Shown here: positions 1 through 13,090 of the stretch, piece after piece
Layout of the letters: the number at the start of each line of letters is the position of its first letter
Numbering within the stretch: the stretch's first letter is position 1
Assembly: GCF_030463565.1 (NCBI RefSeq)
Contig: NC_134676.1
Span: forward strand, 31,311,228-31,375,227
DNA: 64,000 nt
Reading direction: 5' to 3'
DNA from: Pelecanus crispus
Lineage: Eukaryota; Chordata; Aves; Pelecaniformes; Pelecanidae
Notes under the pieces: model-generated
What the model was told of the DNA's origin: nothing
Database searches by the model: none
Seen by the model: only the letters and a program-made list of their open reading frames with translations
Program-made: the position numbers and the translations under genes

Positions 1-3000
1 GAAGCAAACAGAATTTCATAACAGCACAGCCTTAGAAAATGGATTATGGACTTACAAGTATGGGGTCAGAAAATTCACTTCAAGGAGTGTGGCATCCCTT
101 CTCCCTTCCTGAAAGGTAAAGCTCAGACTTTGGTGTGAAGCTGGATATGGCTGTGAGTACACTGAGGTGGAAAAGGCACGTCTTCATCCCCTACAGACTA
201 GGCAGATGCCAGGCTGTTCTTTCAGGATGTAGCATAGCATGAGACCCGCACATGAGGGTAATTCAGCTGCAAAGTAGCAAGCAAAGGTTGAGAAGACAGG
301 TGAGCTATGCTAATTTACTATCTCTGGGAGTGCTGGGATAGGAAAGGCTCAGGAGGCGCAGTCACACCCAAGGAAACAAGAAGAAGGAACTACAAAAACA
401 AGTCATTACAATGGACATGTTTGTCAAGGGACAGAACTTGGAGAAGACTGTCAGTGGTCCTGAAAAATGTTCCTGGATACATGCCTTGCATTAAGCCCTC
501 TCCAAGCTTGTGTGGTCCTATTGCATGCAAGGTGCATGAGTGAATTGGTTTTTTACCTGTCACTAGCTGGTTTCGATAAAGTCTACGTAAAGAATCAGCA
601 GTTCTCAGCACTGTGTGTGACAGAATGTATAAATCAGGAGGACTGGCTATCCAGAGGCCATGGCACATGTATCTATCAGATCGCCCCATAACTGAGTCCA
701 ACACAACTCACCATTATGCCACCAAAAGGAATCCAAGGTTGAATGTACCTCTTTATTTTGTCTTTTTTTTTTTTTTTCTTTTGAAGATCCTGACGTATTG
801 ATCATCACAAACTATGTCAGGTTGAGATTTGTGACCTGGGTGGCTGGTTCTTGCTAGGGATAGGATGCAAGCAGGGAAAAAGGAGGAAGTGTTGACTGGA
901 ACAGTACCTGGATGATACAGCTTACAGACTCAGGAGGCTCTTTGCATTTCATGGGACATGTGGGTGTACAGCCCACTGCAGGATCGTGAAGTCTGAAAAG
1001 GGAATGCATGCCATGCTGCTCAGCAGGGCACAAATGGCTGTGTGGACTGAGGGACTGCTGTTTCTCAGACAGACTTTTATCTATGGCTTCCACTTTGTGA
1101 CTTTATTGCTATTGAGGTTTAGATGGCTTTCGCCAGGTATAGAGGCACTATTGTTTGTGCAGGTGCTTCCACATTAAAAAATAAGAGCACTGTATACAGC
1201 CAGTCAAAAGTGCCTTTCCCATACATAAGAAATCAGCAAAACAAGAAAAAAAACACAAGAGTAAATTCCTGGGAGAGAGAGAAGTGCAAACACTTTGTAC
1301 AAACATGTCCATCTTTCTCCCTTTTGGCAGTACAAAACAAATTCTCAAAGCAAAACCGGCAGCTGAACTCTGTCAGCAAGAAAAGTGCTTATTCCCATAC
1401 AGGTGTAATGCTCAGAAAACATAAAGCCTGTCAATTGCACAGGCCACCCCTCCCACATCCTTAGAGGTGTGTTACTGTCATGGTTTGGTCTCTGCTTCCA
1501 GCATATTTCCAGCTTTTCTACATACAGCTGATATTCATTCCGACTGGTTAAGTAAAATTTGTTCTTGCTGCTGCTGTTGTGTGCTTTTTAATATTTGTCT
1601 GTGTTCATCACAGGGCTGGCTGCCTGTGTCTGAAAAGCTGCTAATGTCTGTGAATGAGCCACTGCATACAGCAAGCAAGGCCCAGTGGAAAGCCCAGCAA
1701 TAGGCAATACAGAAAATACTGGTTGATTCTTCTGTTGCTTTTTTCCAGATTAAATCACTTTGTTGTTCATCATCCCACCTGTAAAAAAGGGTTATGTTCA
1801 TTAAGCTAGAGGAATATTGCACTGTTCTTTTTTTGTGTGTCTCTTTTTCATATGCATGTTTGCTGCTGTAATGCATTGACTTGCTGAAGCACGTGCTAGA
1901 TATATCTATTTCCTCACAGTTTTTCTACTCACATGAGCTACCTGACACATAGCTATTTCTGGATATGTAGCCTGCTGAACATCACAGGTATCACTGTTGA
2001 GCATGTTAAGACTCAGGCTCATGGGCAGGTCCCCCCAGTTTAGTGAGTCATTCCACATAAGCAGAGCTGTGGTCTCTTTGTCCATACCCATAGCATGTGG
2101 CAAACACACGGCACTGAATTTATTTAAGCTTGCAATTCAAGAGGGTTAAGTGAAAGCTGCATTATTTTGCATTTGCTGTGGGTTTAGAGCTTGGGTACAG
2201 ACAGCCTCCATGGTTCACGTGGTACCTATTGATCTCTTACACCTTAGTAACTTTGACTGTGTCTGCACCCTCAGGCTCATGTGCATTCCTATCACAGAAA
2301 GTACACCCAAGACTATTTGGGGACCCTCTCTGCAATATGGTTTCATCCTATCTAATGTTTATGCTACCCTGTTTTCCATATTAGCTCTGTCATGCCCACT
2401 GTGGGACTAACTAGCTATTGCATGGGTTGGGAGATACCTGGTATCCAGAGAGGGATTTCCTGTTTTCTTTTCCTAAGTGAAAGAGCACTTTATGTCCATA
2501 TGCCCTGTCACTGGCAGCCTTTGATTCACTGTGCTGTCTCTCTCCTCATTGTGTCAGTGTCTGTATATGTGTGTGAGGTGACTCATTGCCTGCATCGATT
2601 ATTAGCGCTGCTCTCTTACGGCTGTCCATGCCTATGCAAAGGCTGGCTTGCCTCTTCCAGAGAAAAGTCAGCCTGCATGTGCATATCTTCTTCTGAAGAC
2701 CCTTCTCTTCTTCTTTCAGGTAGTGGCTGCTGTATAGCAATTGCCTGAAGCAGATCCAAATTAAGACAAAACAACCTGGGATCTTGGATCTTGGTCTCTT
2801 TTTACCTCTCACAGACTCCATGGGCTAAACTCCTTGCATTGCATGTAGAGTCAGAACACAGGGAAAACTGTGGCTTGCTTGCTTTGTCTGATCCTCCACG
2901 TCTCCTATGCCTCACTTCATCTCTCGTTACAGCATGGCTTCTTCAAAATAGTGAATCAGTATTTACTGGCTTGACCTCTCACTGTTTATTGCAAGATCTT

Positions 3001-6000
3001 AACCAAACCATAACCCTCAAACAACTCATGATTGGGCTCAATATTTAATAGAACAGGCATCAATCCATTACTATATAATTTATTGTTGCTGCCCATAGAT
3101 TTGGGCTATTCCTACACCCTGCTAGTTATAATTCTTTCCTATTTATCACAAGAACTGTTTTATTCTGCTATTCTTTAACACCATCTGTATAACAATACTC
3201 CTTGCAGTCTTCTGATAGTTTCAAACATGCAGTTTAAGGCAGAATTCAGAATTTTCAGCTTTATAGCCAGAATCATACCTTGAATGTGCCTAGTGCCTAG
3301 TAAGAAGTATACATACATACCCAGATGCCAATGCACTTCATATGATGCAGGTTTAAGAGCTGGGGTAAGTTGGTCTGGACTTCAGCTGTCTAGCTCCCAC
3401 TGTGTTCCTTGTGGGTAATTCACAGAGCAGGAAGGATCCTCTTGCTCATTGCTGCTTGCATTTCAGTCTAATTAAGAGAGCTGTGTGGAGATGAAGGGTA
3501 GAGTGAAGGTTGTTTCAGCTATGAGTAGATCTGGTATTTTGGCAAAGCTCTAGCTCAGCTGTTTTGTTTTTTTTCCCCCCCCTTTTTTTTTTTTTTTTGA
3601 CAATCACTCTTTATAAAGAACTGGTGTGTGGAGAGGCAGATGGAACAGAATCCCAATTCTCCTACTCCCTGAGTCAGCCCTCACAGTTTTAGCAGACACC
3701 GTGGTCAGTCAATCTACCTTCGGCCCTGTTATGCTTTTTGAGTGCCCTAATATGATAAACAGGACATTAATAATTATTATGCTATTAATCATCACCAATA
3801 GCAGTATTTTCCTTATTGTCAACATAGCTTGAGAGGTTACTGGAGATTAATGAAAGAGCCTGGCTGGACCCTTTGAAACAAACCCCCATGTAATTTTTCA
3901 GTGCAATTCCCTGTGGATAGCTGAGCCTGTTATTTCAAGTCTCCAAGATGTTAAAGTAGTTTGAGCCACCTTTTTAGCACAACAGAAGAATTACTGAGTA
4001 AAGTTCTAGGGTCGTTGTTCAAGTAGGTCAGAATAGATGATCTTACAGGCCTTTCCTGACCTTAAAAAACTACTAATCTATGAACAGTTCCTCTAGTGAG
4101 GTTAGGACTAATCCACTGAGACCTTACAAACCATATAAGTTCTTTAAGGTAATTTTAATTAAAAGGTTCTCATTTTTTTTTTAACCAAGACAAAGCAAGC
4201 ATACTCAACTCTGAAGCTGATTTGCTCATTGAAAAAGCATTGCAGTTACACAGTCCCCTATCCTGGGAAAAGTCAGTACTCCTTAAGATGAAGATGAAGT
4301 TTGAGCAGAGTGTACCAGGTGCCTGAGAGCTACGTTCCCAAGAATATCTAGGTCAAAGCGATTAATCTGAGCAGAAATGAAGCTAGCAATCTTTCTTGCT
4401 TTGCTTAGTAGTGATGTCCAAGACCTTAGTTCAGGTGCATGAGGTGTTGGCATCTGACAGTCATGAAGTTCACCCTGTAGAAGGTCCTGCTACTGCAGTA
4501 TGGTATGAGAAATGATCTCTTGAGTAGTGAGCAGTAAGCCTTACTGGATACTTCTCAGAAGTGAAACCAGAGACCCTGACAAAAAGCAAAATGAAATGCT
4601 ACAGTGGAGGCTGACAAGAGGAATATGGTTATAGTCTAGCCTGAATCTTGATTAAGAAACATTCAAGAATTTTCAGTAGTAAAATGATAGCATTGTAGAC
4701 TATTTTTTTTCTTATGTCTGAATTAGTTTGCTTAGGAGAAAGAAACAGCCTTGAAATTGGACATTAATTTGCATTAAGGTTGCTAACAAAGGACTCACCA
4801 TGGCATGGTTTAATGTTCAAAACAAACTACAAAGTAGGTTGATATCTGTAATAAGGTACTGACAATCCCTATTAATAGGGGCCTTGCCTTTTTTGCATCA
4901 AGAAAGAGAACAGGCAGTGGAGACAAATTCATGAAGCAAAACACATTCAAGAGGAGCTAAATATGAGTTTTACCAATAATCCAGGCCTTACAGAGTGTGA
5001 CCAGAAGAAACCTTGAACTATTCAGTGTGATGCAGCCATTAGGGTGCAGTCTGACAACAAAAGTATTGCAAAATGCTCAGCTGTGATGTCTTCCTGTTTT
5101 TCACGAGCTAGTAAATATAAAACTACAACTGGGGGTAGGGAAAAGGGGAAAAAGAATTGCTGATTCTCACAGCAACAGCAATTGCTTCACATGGGACACC
5201 ACCAAAACAGAAGTACTGGTGTTTGCAGGTGCAAGACCATGATATTAATGACACAAGAACAGGAGCTTGAGGACAACAAAGGAAAAATACTGCTGCAGGG
5301 GCTCTGGGATATGTGGTCCCAGCATCTTGTGTGAAAGGGTGGGGAGCTGCGAGTGGAAGGCAGGCTACAGGATTGCAGATGGAAGGCCTCCAGACCAAAT
5401 CAGGGTGTTTGCCAAAGCTAGCACTTTTCCAGTGCCTTGTCCCTTCCTGCACCAGCCTGGATACAGGTGGAATAACAAGTTGGTGTTAAGAAGCTGTAAC
5501 GCAGGGGTGAAAAGCGTGCTGAAGGAGCCATCCCTTTATTGTGTGTATCCTCTGTTTTACAGGAGCTCTAGCTCAGCTGAAGTGCTCCCAGTGACAAGGG
5601 GAAGTAACCTGGCTTTCAGGTTGCTCATTGTTACTGGAGATGCTTGCACCAGCTCAACCAGAGCTGAGGATGAAACGTTCATCCAAATGAAGAGAAAGCA
5701 TCTCTCCTGTCCTGCTAGGCACCTAGTGCAGCTTTATGCTATTAAACATGCCCTGCAAGAGAAGCAAGAGTGGCTTTATTCTGTTTCTCAGCAGCTCATG
5801 AAGAGTTTGAAGTCGTGTGACAGAAACCCCTTCACATCCCTGCCCTTCACTTCCACTGTGTCCGGAGGAGCATGAGACCTGCGCTCTCAGAGCACAACCA
5901 AAGCTTCATGCACAGACTGTGACTTTCCTCAGCCCTGATGGAGGTATTCTAACCAGGAATAAAAAAGGATGACTTTTACTTGCTTACCTTTGGAAAATAT

Positions 6001-6100
6001 TTTAAGAGTTACTGAAGTGCATTCCTACCCATTATCTGCATATCAATTATTCTTTTTTTTCATTAAGGAAAACCAAGACATGTTATACTCATGTAGATGA
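1..6100. other. Non-coding sequence upstream of KCNV2
   Basis: I see no exon or RNA gene here. Open frames are short and lack recognisable domains; the longest (202 codons, 5267-5875) looks like chance. Contents noted: a T/C homopolymer tract at 3567-3598 and an old CR1 tail near 4.0 kb. The neighbouring gene expected from vertebrate synteny (VLDLR) is not visible. Confidence 0.6.
4013..4086 (+). mobile_element. Ancient CR1 3'-end fragment
   Basis: The stretch reads like the end of an old CR1: a GATGATCTTACAGG segment, CCTTTCCTGACCTTAAA, and a final CTAATCTATGA. Plus orientation. Only the 3' tail is recognisable. Confidence 0.5.
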
Positions 6101-6116
6101 AAGAAATCTGTAATGT

Positions 6117-6164
6117 TCTCTCTCTCTCTCCCCAATCCCCATCTCCCCTCCCTCTGCCCCCCAT
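6117..6164 (+). repeat. Pyrimidine-rich (TC)n/C tract upstream of KCNV2
   Basis: A run of CT dinucleotides followed by C-rich pyrimidines about 450 bases before the KCNV2 ATG. Such tracts can be GAGA-type promoter elements or simple repeats; position alone does not decide. Confidence 0.6.
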
Positions 6165-6617
6165 AGATTTTCATTTTGAGATTATTCTTAATTCATATAT
6201 ACTTGAATTAGGAAAATGTATGGGGTTTATTAGCAATAAAATTTTAGGGTTTTTTTCCCCTACTGATTTTTTATAGATTTATGGATCCATAATCATTCCT
6301 GTCACAGCCTGAGGGAGATGAAGCTGGAGCAGGATAATAGCCCTTAAATCCCCTTCTCTAAGCACTCAGATCTTCCCTGTCAGCAAGATTAAAACGGTCA
6401 ACAGCAGTCTTCATGTGTCTATATCCACACAGAGCTTTCACAACAACTGGAGTGGTGGCTGGCAGGGAGAAAAATGCAGAACTGCTGCTGTGTGTGATAA
6501 TACTGAGATAAAGAGAGAAGAAAACAGGATTGTCAGCCTTTGTAGAGTTGGAAAGGACTGGTGTTAATTCCTTGATCAGGTGAATGTGAAGAAGGGAGAA
6601 GAGCAAGGAAAAATAGT

Positions 6618-8057
6618 ATGTTGCAGTTCAACATGCAGCGACAGTTTCCTTTCCTAAAACATAAAGGCAAAGAGAGGGAAGCACCAAAAGTCTTCCAGCA
6701 GCCCAGCAAGGGGAAGGATAACGAAGGCATGCATGCAGACAAACAGAGCGGATTTTCTGCTACCACTCCATTGAACTCCCAGCCCTTACTGCTCCTGGGA
6801 CCTGAGGGGAATTACAACTATTATGTGGACGATGAAGATGAGGAAGAGGAAGAGAAAGAACAAGGAAAATGGCCAAGTGGAGACACATTTGAGGGAGAAA
6901 ACAAGCCTTTGTCATCAATTCCTTGCTCCCCTGCCCTTTCCTCTGGAGCCCTGGCCACAGCTTCCACTTCGTCTGTGCTGAACATCAACGTCGGCGGCCA
7001 AAGCTACCGCCTCACCTACCAGGCAGTGGCCATCTATCCCAAGACCCGCCTGGGCCGCCTGGCTACCTCCACTGACCGTCGCTGCCAGCTGGGCCTGTGT
7101 GATGACTATGCTGCCCAGGTAGATGAGTATTTCTTTGACCGGGACCCAGCCGTCTTCCAGCTGGTGTACAACTTCTATGCTTCAGGGGTGCTGCGTGTGC
7201 GGGATGAGCTATGCCCCCGCAGCTTCCTGGAGGAGCTGAGCTACTGGGGTGTGCGGCTCAAATACACACCTCGTTGTTGCCGCATCTGCTTTGAGGAGCG
7301 CCGTGACGAGCTGAGCGAGCAGCTGAAAGTCCAGCATGAGCTGCGCTCCCAGGCAGAGGCTCAAGAGAACGAGCAGCTCTTCCACCACATGCGCTATTAT
7401 GGTCCCCAGCGCTGGCGCCTCTGGAACCTCATGGAGAAGCCCTTCTCCTCTGTCACTGCCAAGGTGATGGCAGTGGCTTCCAGCTTCTTCGTGCTCATCT
7501 CTGTGGTGGCCCTGGCACTCAACACAGTGGAGGAGATGCAGCAGGTAGACCGGAAGAGCGGAGAGAGCCGGCCAGTCTTGGAGCACGTTGAGACCTTGTG
7601 CATTGTGTTCTTCACACTGGAGTACCTGCTGCGCTTGGTCTCTACCCCAGACCTGCGCCGCTTTGCCAGCAGTGCCCTCAATGCAGTAGACCTCATTGCC
7701 ATCCTGCCCCTCTACCTGCAGCTGCTGCTTGAATGCTTTGCTGATGATGACCAGCCCCGAGGTCGGGGGTCTCAGCACGAGCACGACATCGAGAAGGTGG
7801 GACGGGTGGGCAAGGTGGGACAAGTGCTTCGCATCATGCGTCTCATGCGCATCTTCCGCATTCTCAAGCTGGCCCGCCACTCCACAGGTCTGCGTGCCTT
7901 TGGCTTTACCTTGCGCCAGTGCTACCAGCAGGTGGGCTGCCTTTTGCTCTTCATTGCCATGGGCATCTTCGCCTTCTCTGCCATGGTCTACACAGTGGAG
8001 CACGATGTCTCCAGTACCAACTTCACCAGCATCCCCCATGCTTGGTGGTGGGCTGCC
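6618..8057 (+). CDS. KCNV2: KCNV2 coding exon 1
   Basis: Encodes residues 1-480: N-terminus, T1 domain, S1-S5 and the start of the pore helix up to WWWAA. It ends in phase 0 before a consensus GTAAGT donor at 8058-8063. The exon is distinctly more GC-rich than the surrounding sequence. The reading frame stays open past the donor to 8189, so an unspliced message would add 43 non-homologous residues and lose the filter and S6. Confidence 0.97.
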
Positions 8058-11000
8058 GTAAGTAAACACGTCTCACTTTGCTGGGTAGCCAGAGACCCTC
8101 CCTCTCTTCCCCTCCCCTTCCTTGCTAGAGTTGTGGACAGTCTTGACAACAGCAGGCTCAGATCAGTGAACATCTGCTCTGAATTCTGAGCTTACAGTAC
8201 ATATGCGTTCACTCACACACACACACACACACACATGCACTCATTCACCTCTGTTGTACGCTTAAATCAAGGCTTAATCAGGCAGACAGTGTTGAAATTC
8301 CCATCTGACCAAATGCAGACAGTACATGTACTTTTAAAGAAGAAGTGGGCAAAGAGACAGGAAAGAAAAGCATTTCCCCATTTAATCCCATTGTCAGTGT
8401 TGCCAAAAAAAAAAAAAAAGGCAAAAAAAAGAAGCTTGCATCAGGCTAGCTGGTTGCAGGTGGGTACAGGATTTTCATTCTTGTTCTTTTTGCAGAGCTA
8501 CTGTGACCTGTCATACAACTGCAAGTTGGTAAGACGTAGTTGATTAGTCTAGTCTAGTCACTCAAACTCGCAAAGCTGAAGCTGTCCCAGAGCTCTGACT
8601 GTTAAAAATTCATTAGGACCAACAGTTGTTTTACACAAGAGATTGTGTCCTGTTCCTTAAATGGCATGTCTAAGGCACGTGTCTGCACACACACAAAACA
8701 TTGGCAGTTATTTATACTGTGCCAGACTTGCAGAGAAATAAGTACAAAAAGAAGCAGAATGGCTCAAGGGGTTGATAATGGGATAAACTGCCTTCTACAT
8801 CTAGGTCACTGGTTTGAATCCCACAACAGTCAGTACTGAGAGCTGGTTAATGTCACCTTGAATCTTTTTTTGCAACCTCTGCCAGAAAGAGTGTGATTTT
8901 AGTCCCACCCCAAGCACTTAGAGTGAGCATAACTGGCTGAGTTTCAGCTGATGAGCCTCAGAAATGAAGACAGAATGACCTTGTTTCTAGCGACTGCCAC
9001 TGGGATAGTGCTCCAAGGCATTTGGCCTCATCTTCCTGAGAGGTCTGAACTATCACTGACCTGTACTATACTGTGTTATACAGAGTGGAATTTTTGAGGT
9101 AACATTTTCCGGGCTGTTGAGTTCACATGCTTCAGGAGCATGAAGATTTAGCTCAGAACACTGAGCTGTGAGAGTTTACAGTCCTCCACCTTGCTTAAAT
9201 GCCTCCTGGCTCTGACAATGTCCTGGCAGTACTGGTCCAGCATCCCAAACTCAGAATTCAGCTCTAAAGGATTTGGGAAGCAGTTCAACTCCAGATTGAG
9301 ACTACATTAAAACGCAAGGACAGACATACACTCACTTACAGAAGGCTAACCAATACTTCTCAAACTATTGTGAGATCAAAATGATAGTTATATCCTTCAA
9401 GGTGAGCTTTGAAGACAAAAGAAACACTTCTAGGTTTATCAAGACTAGCAGACAATGGAGAGGGAGCTGCAGGCTGTAAGTAAATGCCTCACAGATAATA
9501 TTCATGTGCAAGTATGGTAGTTTCACAATTACAATTTTTACAGCAAAGTTTTGGCAGGGAGGTAGGTGGATTTATCAAGGGCATTGAGGAAAGGGGGAAG
9601 GTGATCCCTGCCTGTGCTGCTGCCTTAGGCATTTCAGAGCTGGAAAACAACAGCTCTGTTACATTGCAGAAGATGTGCATATCTACAGCAGCCTGGATCA
9701 AACCAGAGGGTAGCTAGACATTGCAGGTGCTGAGAGAAGGCAAAGGGCCCATATCTTGGCTGTCCATAACTCTAAGGCTTGTCCTAGTCTGTCATCATGT
9801 ACATTTTGTTTTGCAGCAGCTGATGCTGGCCTCCATAATCCATGTTTATGGCAGAGCCCCAGGAGTACTTCTGACCCCTGGGCCTGGCTATGGGGCTGGC
9901 TATGTCCCAGTCACTTCGCTGGGGAAGGAAGCCCATGCAAATGGGCTCGAAAGGAGTCAAAAGATCTCACGCTGGTTGATCAGCATAGGCACTGGATGCA
10001 CCAGGCTGTGTTTGGGGCCCGCAGGACAGCAACCCCAACCCATCCAAGGTTGCTTCTCCTAGCCAGCAGCCCCAGGAGCACATGGCCTGCACTTCTGGTT
10101 CAGTGACAGCTGATGAGATGTGGGGGTTTCCCATACATATGTTTGTAGTGATTCAGCGCAAGGCAGAAAAACTGGCCCGACAGACACACATAGACGTTTA
10201 TATATGTACATGCATATGTGCATGTGCTGAATACCCTTTAAACTGGGGCATGGGAAGGAGAGAAAAATCCATGAACAAAGGATCCTGTAATGAGACCTTC
10301 TTAGGTCATCTTTAAGTGATATACACAGGTTATGAAAAAAATTGTGCTTCATACATTACTAGAATAAGGATATTAGCCTTATATTTTGTTTTCTGAACAT
10401 GCAGGATATATGAAATATCTTTAGGGCTCATTTCTGCAAGCTGGTGACACCATAATCATTTAGATACTAAAGAAACCTATATGACTATGAGTACGTGAAA
10501 AAGGCCTCTTTAGCTCCAAAAAAGGAGCTGTATGTAGCACGCACATTGTAATTCCAAGGCATAAAACTCTTTTTAAAGCCTATTCATTCTTTAAGAGTGA
10601 AAATTAAGATATCATTAAAATCCAACAGCGTTCATGGTCTCACACACACAGGAGGAGAAGTATCCCTCCCAAACTCTCACAGGCAATGTAGAAGACTATG
10701 CCAGTGGAATAGGACCTTATCACAGGATAATGGTTTTGTCCTGGCTGGTAGAGATAAACATCTTGCCTTCATCTCAGTATTTATTTTTGGAGATATTTAT
10801 CCTGTATTATTCAAATCCAGTGACTTAATTTCCATTAAACCAAGTGACTAATCCTTTTTATTCCACAGGAAGCACCAGGTGCATCCTACAAATGGCTTAC
10901 CCAGTGCTGTCTCATGTGTCCTAGTACTTTCTTCATTTGAAATAACATTTTATTTAGCATATTAGAGGATGGCAGGCTGCACACCATGACCTTCCAAAGA

Positions 11001-12761
11001 CTTATTTCAGTTCTAAAGCCACAAGGGCATTACAGTGAACATCCTACTGCCTGTGGTTTATTTCTGCCAAAGTTTTAGATTACTGTTTCACAGATACACA
11101 CAGTGTGTTGAGATACTGTGAAAAAAATTAAATAAAATTAATTGGCTGAAAAAGATCCCTTGCACAGATTAGGAATTGCCAGATGGCAGAAACCTGCAAG
11201 TTTTACTTGCCAGCAAAAAGTAAGTTGTATTTACTAAAGGTAAAAATTATAAAAAAATCAAGATGTGTGCAATGAAATTAGATAAAATAGGAGTTATGCT
11301 GACTGTTTGGGAGTACATAATTCATATGTAGCATCCCCATAAGTAAACACCCATGAATTTTTTAAACTAAATTTTACAAAGGAAGTACCGCAGTACTTGG
11401 TATAGTACCGGGTCCATATAAAACACAGTTCCTTCATACATCCATAGGCTACAAAAAGCAAATTCTGATGGCTGAGAAGAAAAAAGTCTGTGAATTGAGG
11501 TAGACAATGTGATGGCAAAATGTACAGATTTATACAAAGCAGATATACTAAATACCATCACTCCCTCAAAAAAAAAAAATCTTTGTTCAACAACCCCCAA
11601 ACCTTTCTTCAAAGGGGAATACAGCAAAAATTTCCCACCTGTGTACCTGTCAGTTAAAACAAACAGGAATATTCCCTACTGAAGGCACACATAGACCTTA
11701 CTTTTGTAACCTCTAACATACAGCTGAGCAGGAAGATCAAAGAATTTAGCATTTTTTAAATATATATATATGTGTGTTGCAAGCATACGCTGCAAGCAAA
11801 AACTTCCAGGAAACAGACAAAGATCTTTATTTTTTCCACAGCTCCTTGTAGGTATGTAACCATTACAGGGGATTTTATCTAGAAACTTCAAAGTCCTGGG
11901 TCACTTCTTCCTGTAGTGCAAACATTATACAAACATATTTCACAATTAGCTGAAGTTTTTCATGTGTTTTTCATTAGTTCCTAAAATATATATGACAAAC
12001 AAAGGTAATACTCAAAATACAACCCACAGAATAAGTCCCCAAATACCAGGTTTTATAAGCACACTGGATTTAGACACAGGGCATCTGTTCCAAGTGACGT
12101 GATGAGGGAGCAGGGCTGCAGTTATCGCTGGATTTGCACAGCCAGGCTGCCATCTCTATCTGCCCACTGCAGCCGACCAAACCCACCTTCTGGACAGGCT
12201 GGTGTGGAAATTGTTTGGAAATTGCCTCTGCAGGGCAAAGCTTTTAAAAATCCTCCCAAATAGTGTCAAATGCACTGTTGTCTTTCTTTACTGCATGACA
12301 GGATTTTTTTTAATTAGGGACTTTTGCATAAGATGGACGGTACAGAAAAAAAAGGCAGCAGAGAGTCTTTCAGATTCATGATGCAAAGTGCAAAAATGCT
12401 AAATTTAAAATTGTCCCTGATCCCTGAACGTATCTGCTTGTACATTTCTTCTCAGCTAATAAACTGAATATTGGTTTGCCTGTAGGTCAGCATCTCTACA
12501 GTTGGATATGGAGACATGTGTCCAGAAACTCACCTTGGCCGTCTGTTTGCTTTCCTCTGCATTGCGTTTGGAATAATCCTGAACGGCATGCCCATCTCCA
12601 TTCTCTACAACAAATTCTCAGACTATTACAGCAAGCTGAAGGCCTATGAATACACGGCTCTCAAGAAAGAAAGGGGGAAGGTGGACTTTGCACGGAGAGC
12701 CATGAAGAAAATATCTGAATGCTGTGGAGAAGGTGCAACCCACCCTTTGTCACAGCGCTGA
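6618..12761 (+). CDS. KCNV2: KCNV2, Kv8.2 voltage-gated potassium channel modulatory subunit (two coding exons)
   Basis: Joining 6618-8057 to 12486-12761 gives a 571-residue protein; human Kv8.2 is 545. Seen in order: an acidic patch (about 71-81), a T1 tetramerisation domain (about 120-230, with NVGG and DEYFFDRDP), S1 (284-303), S2 (325-345), S3 (352-378), S4 (401-420, with R405, R408, R411, R414, K417, R420), S5 (438-462), pore with filter TVGYGD (485-490), and S6 (about 497-520). The S6 bend reads PIS (516-518) in place of the usual PVP of conducting Kv channels, as in Kv8.2. Known of the family: Kv8.2 is silent alone and forms heterotetramers with Kv2 subunits, notably in photoreceptor inner segments. 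I chose the ATG at 6618; an in-frame ATG at 6633 is possible. The extra length against human is all N-terminal to T1. PUM3 lies downstream in convergent orientation. Confidence 0.97.
8058..12485 (+). other. KCNV2: KCNV2 intron (phase 0)
   Basis: GT-AG intron of about 4.4 kb that splits the pore helix from the selectivity filter, at the position known for KCNV2. It starts GTAAGT and ends CTGTAG before the GTC codon. It contains a short (CA)n run near 8.2 kb and A-rich tracts near 8.4 kb. I see no gene and no clear CR1 in it. Confidence 0.9.
8214..8235 (+). repeat. (CA)n microsatellite
   Basis: About eleven uninterrupted CA units in the KCNV2 intron, 160 bases after the donor. Confidence 0.9.
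12486..12761 (+). CDS. KCNV2: KCNV2 coding exon 2
   Basis: Encodes residues 481-571. It begins with V-S-I-S, then the filter TVGYGD, then S6 with the [11 protein letters not shown] segment, and ends in a short cytoplasmic tail and TGA at 12759-12761. The filter is intact and the aromatic residue of GYG is present. A methionine-cysteine pair follows the filter aspartate, where human has methionine-tyrosine. Confidence 0.97.
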   Translation, partial: VSISTVGYGDMCPETHLGRLFAFLCIAFGIILNGMPISILYNKFSDYYSKLKAYEYTALKKERGKVDFARRAMKKISECCGEGATHPLSQR

Positions 12762-13084
12762 TACATTCTGTGCTTTGGATATTGGGAGGGACAGAGAAGC
12801 TGAAGGAGAAAGAAGAAAAACAGATCAGCCAAGCTAACTGAAGATAAACTGAAAAAGCCAAAAGTAACAAAAGTAGATGGTGAAATCTGTTTTGAAGAGG
12901 GTTGTTTTCAAAAGAAAAAAAGGCTCAGGTTACAACAACAGATTTTTTTGGGGGCTTTGCTAGGCCATGAGCAGCACTTAAGTGCTCATCAACTATCTGG
13001 AATGACGTTCTTCACATTAACCACCCAGAAACTCTGAATTAGACCCATATGAAGATGTAACCCCCTGCTACCAATTAGACCCAC

Positions 13085-13090
13085 AATAAA
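13085..13090 (+). terminator. KCNV2: Candidate KCNV2 polyadenylation signal AATAAA
   Basis: A canonical AATAAA lies about 325 bases after the KCNV2 stop codon, so a short 3' UTR ending near 13.1 kb is plausible. Vertebrate KCNV2 messages may use a more distal site; without transcript data this is only a candidate. Confidence 0.4.

Noticed and set aside
5267-5875. 202-codon plus-strand open frame upstream of KCNV2
   Set aside because: No domain or recognisable homology, ordinary base composition, and no splice or start context linking it to KCNV2. Chance is more likely.
7209-8069. 286-codon minus-strand open frame
   Set aside because: Exactly antisense to KCNV2 exon 1; an artefact of GC-rich codons, with no domain of its own.
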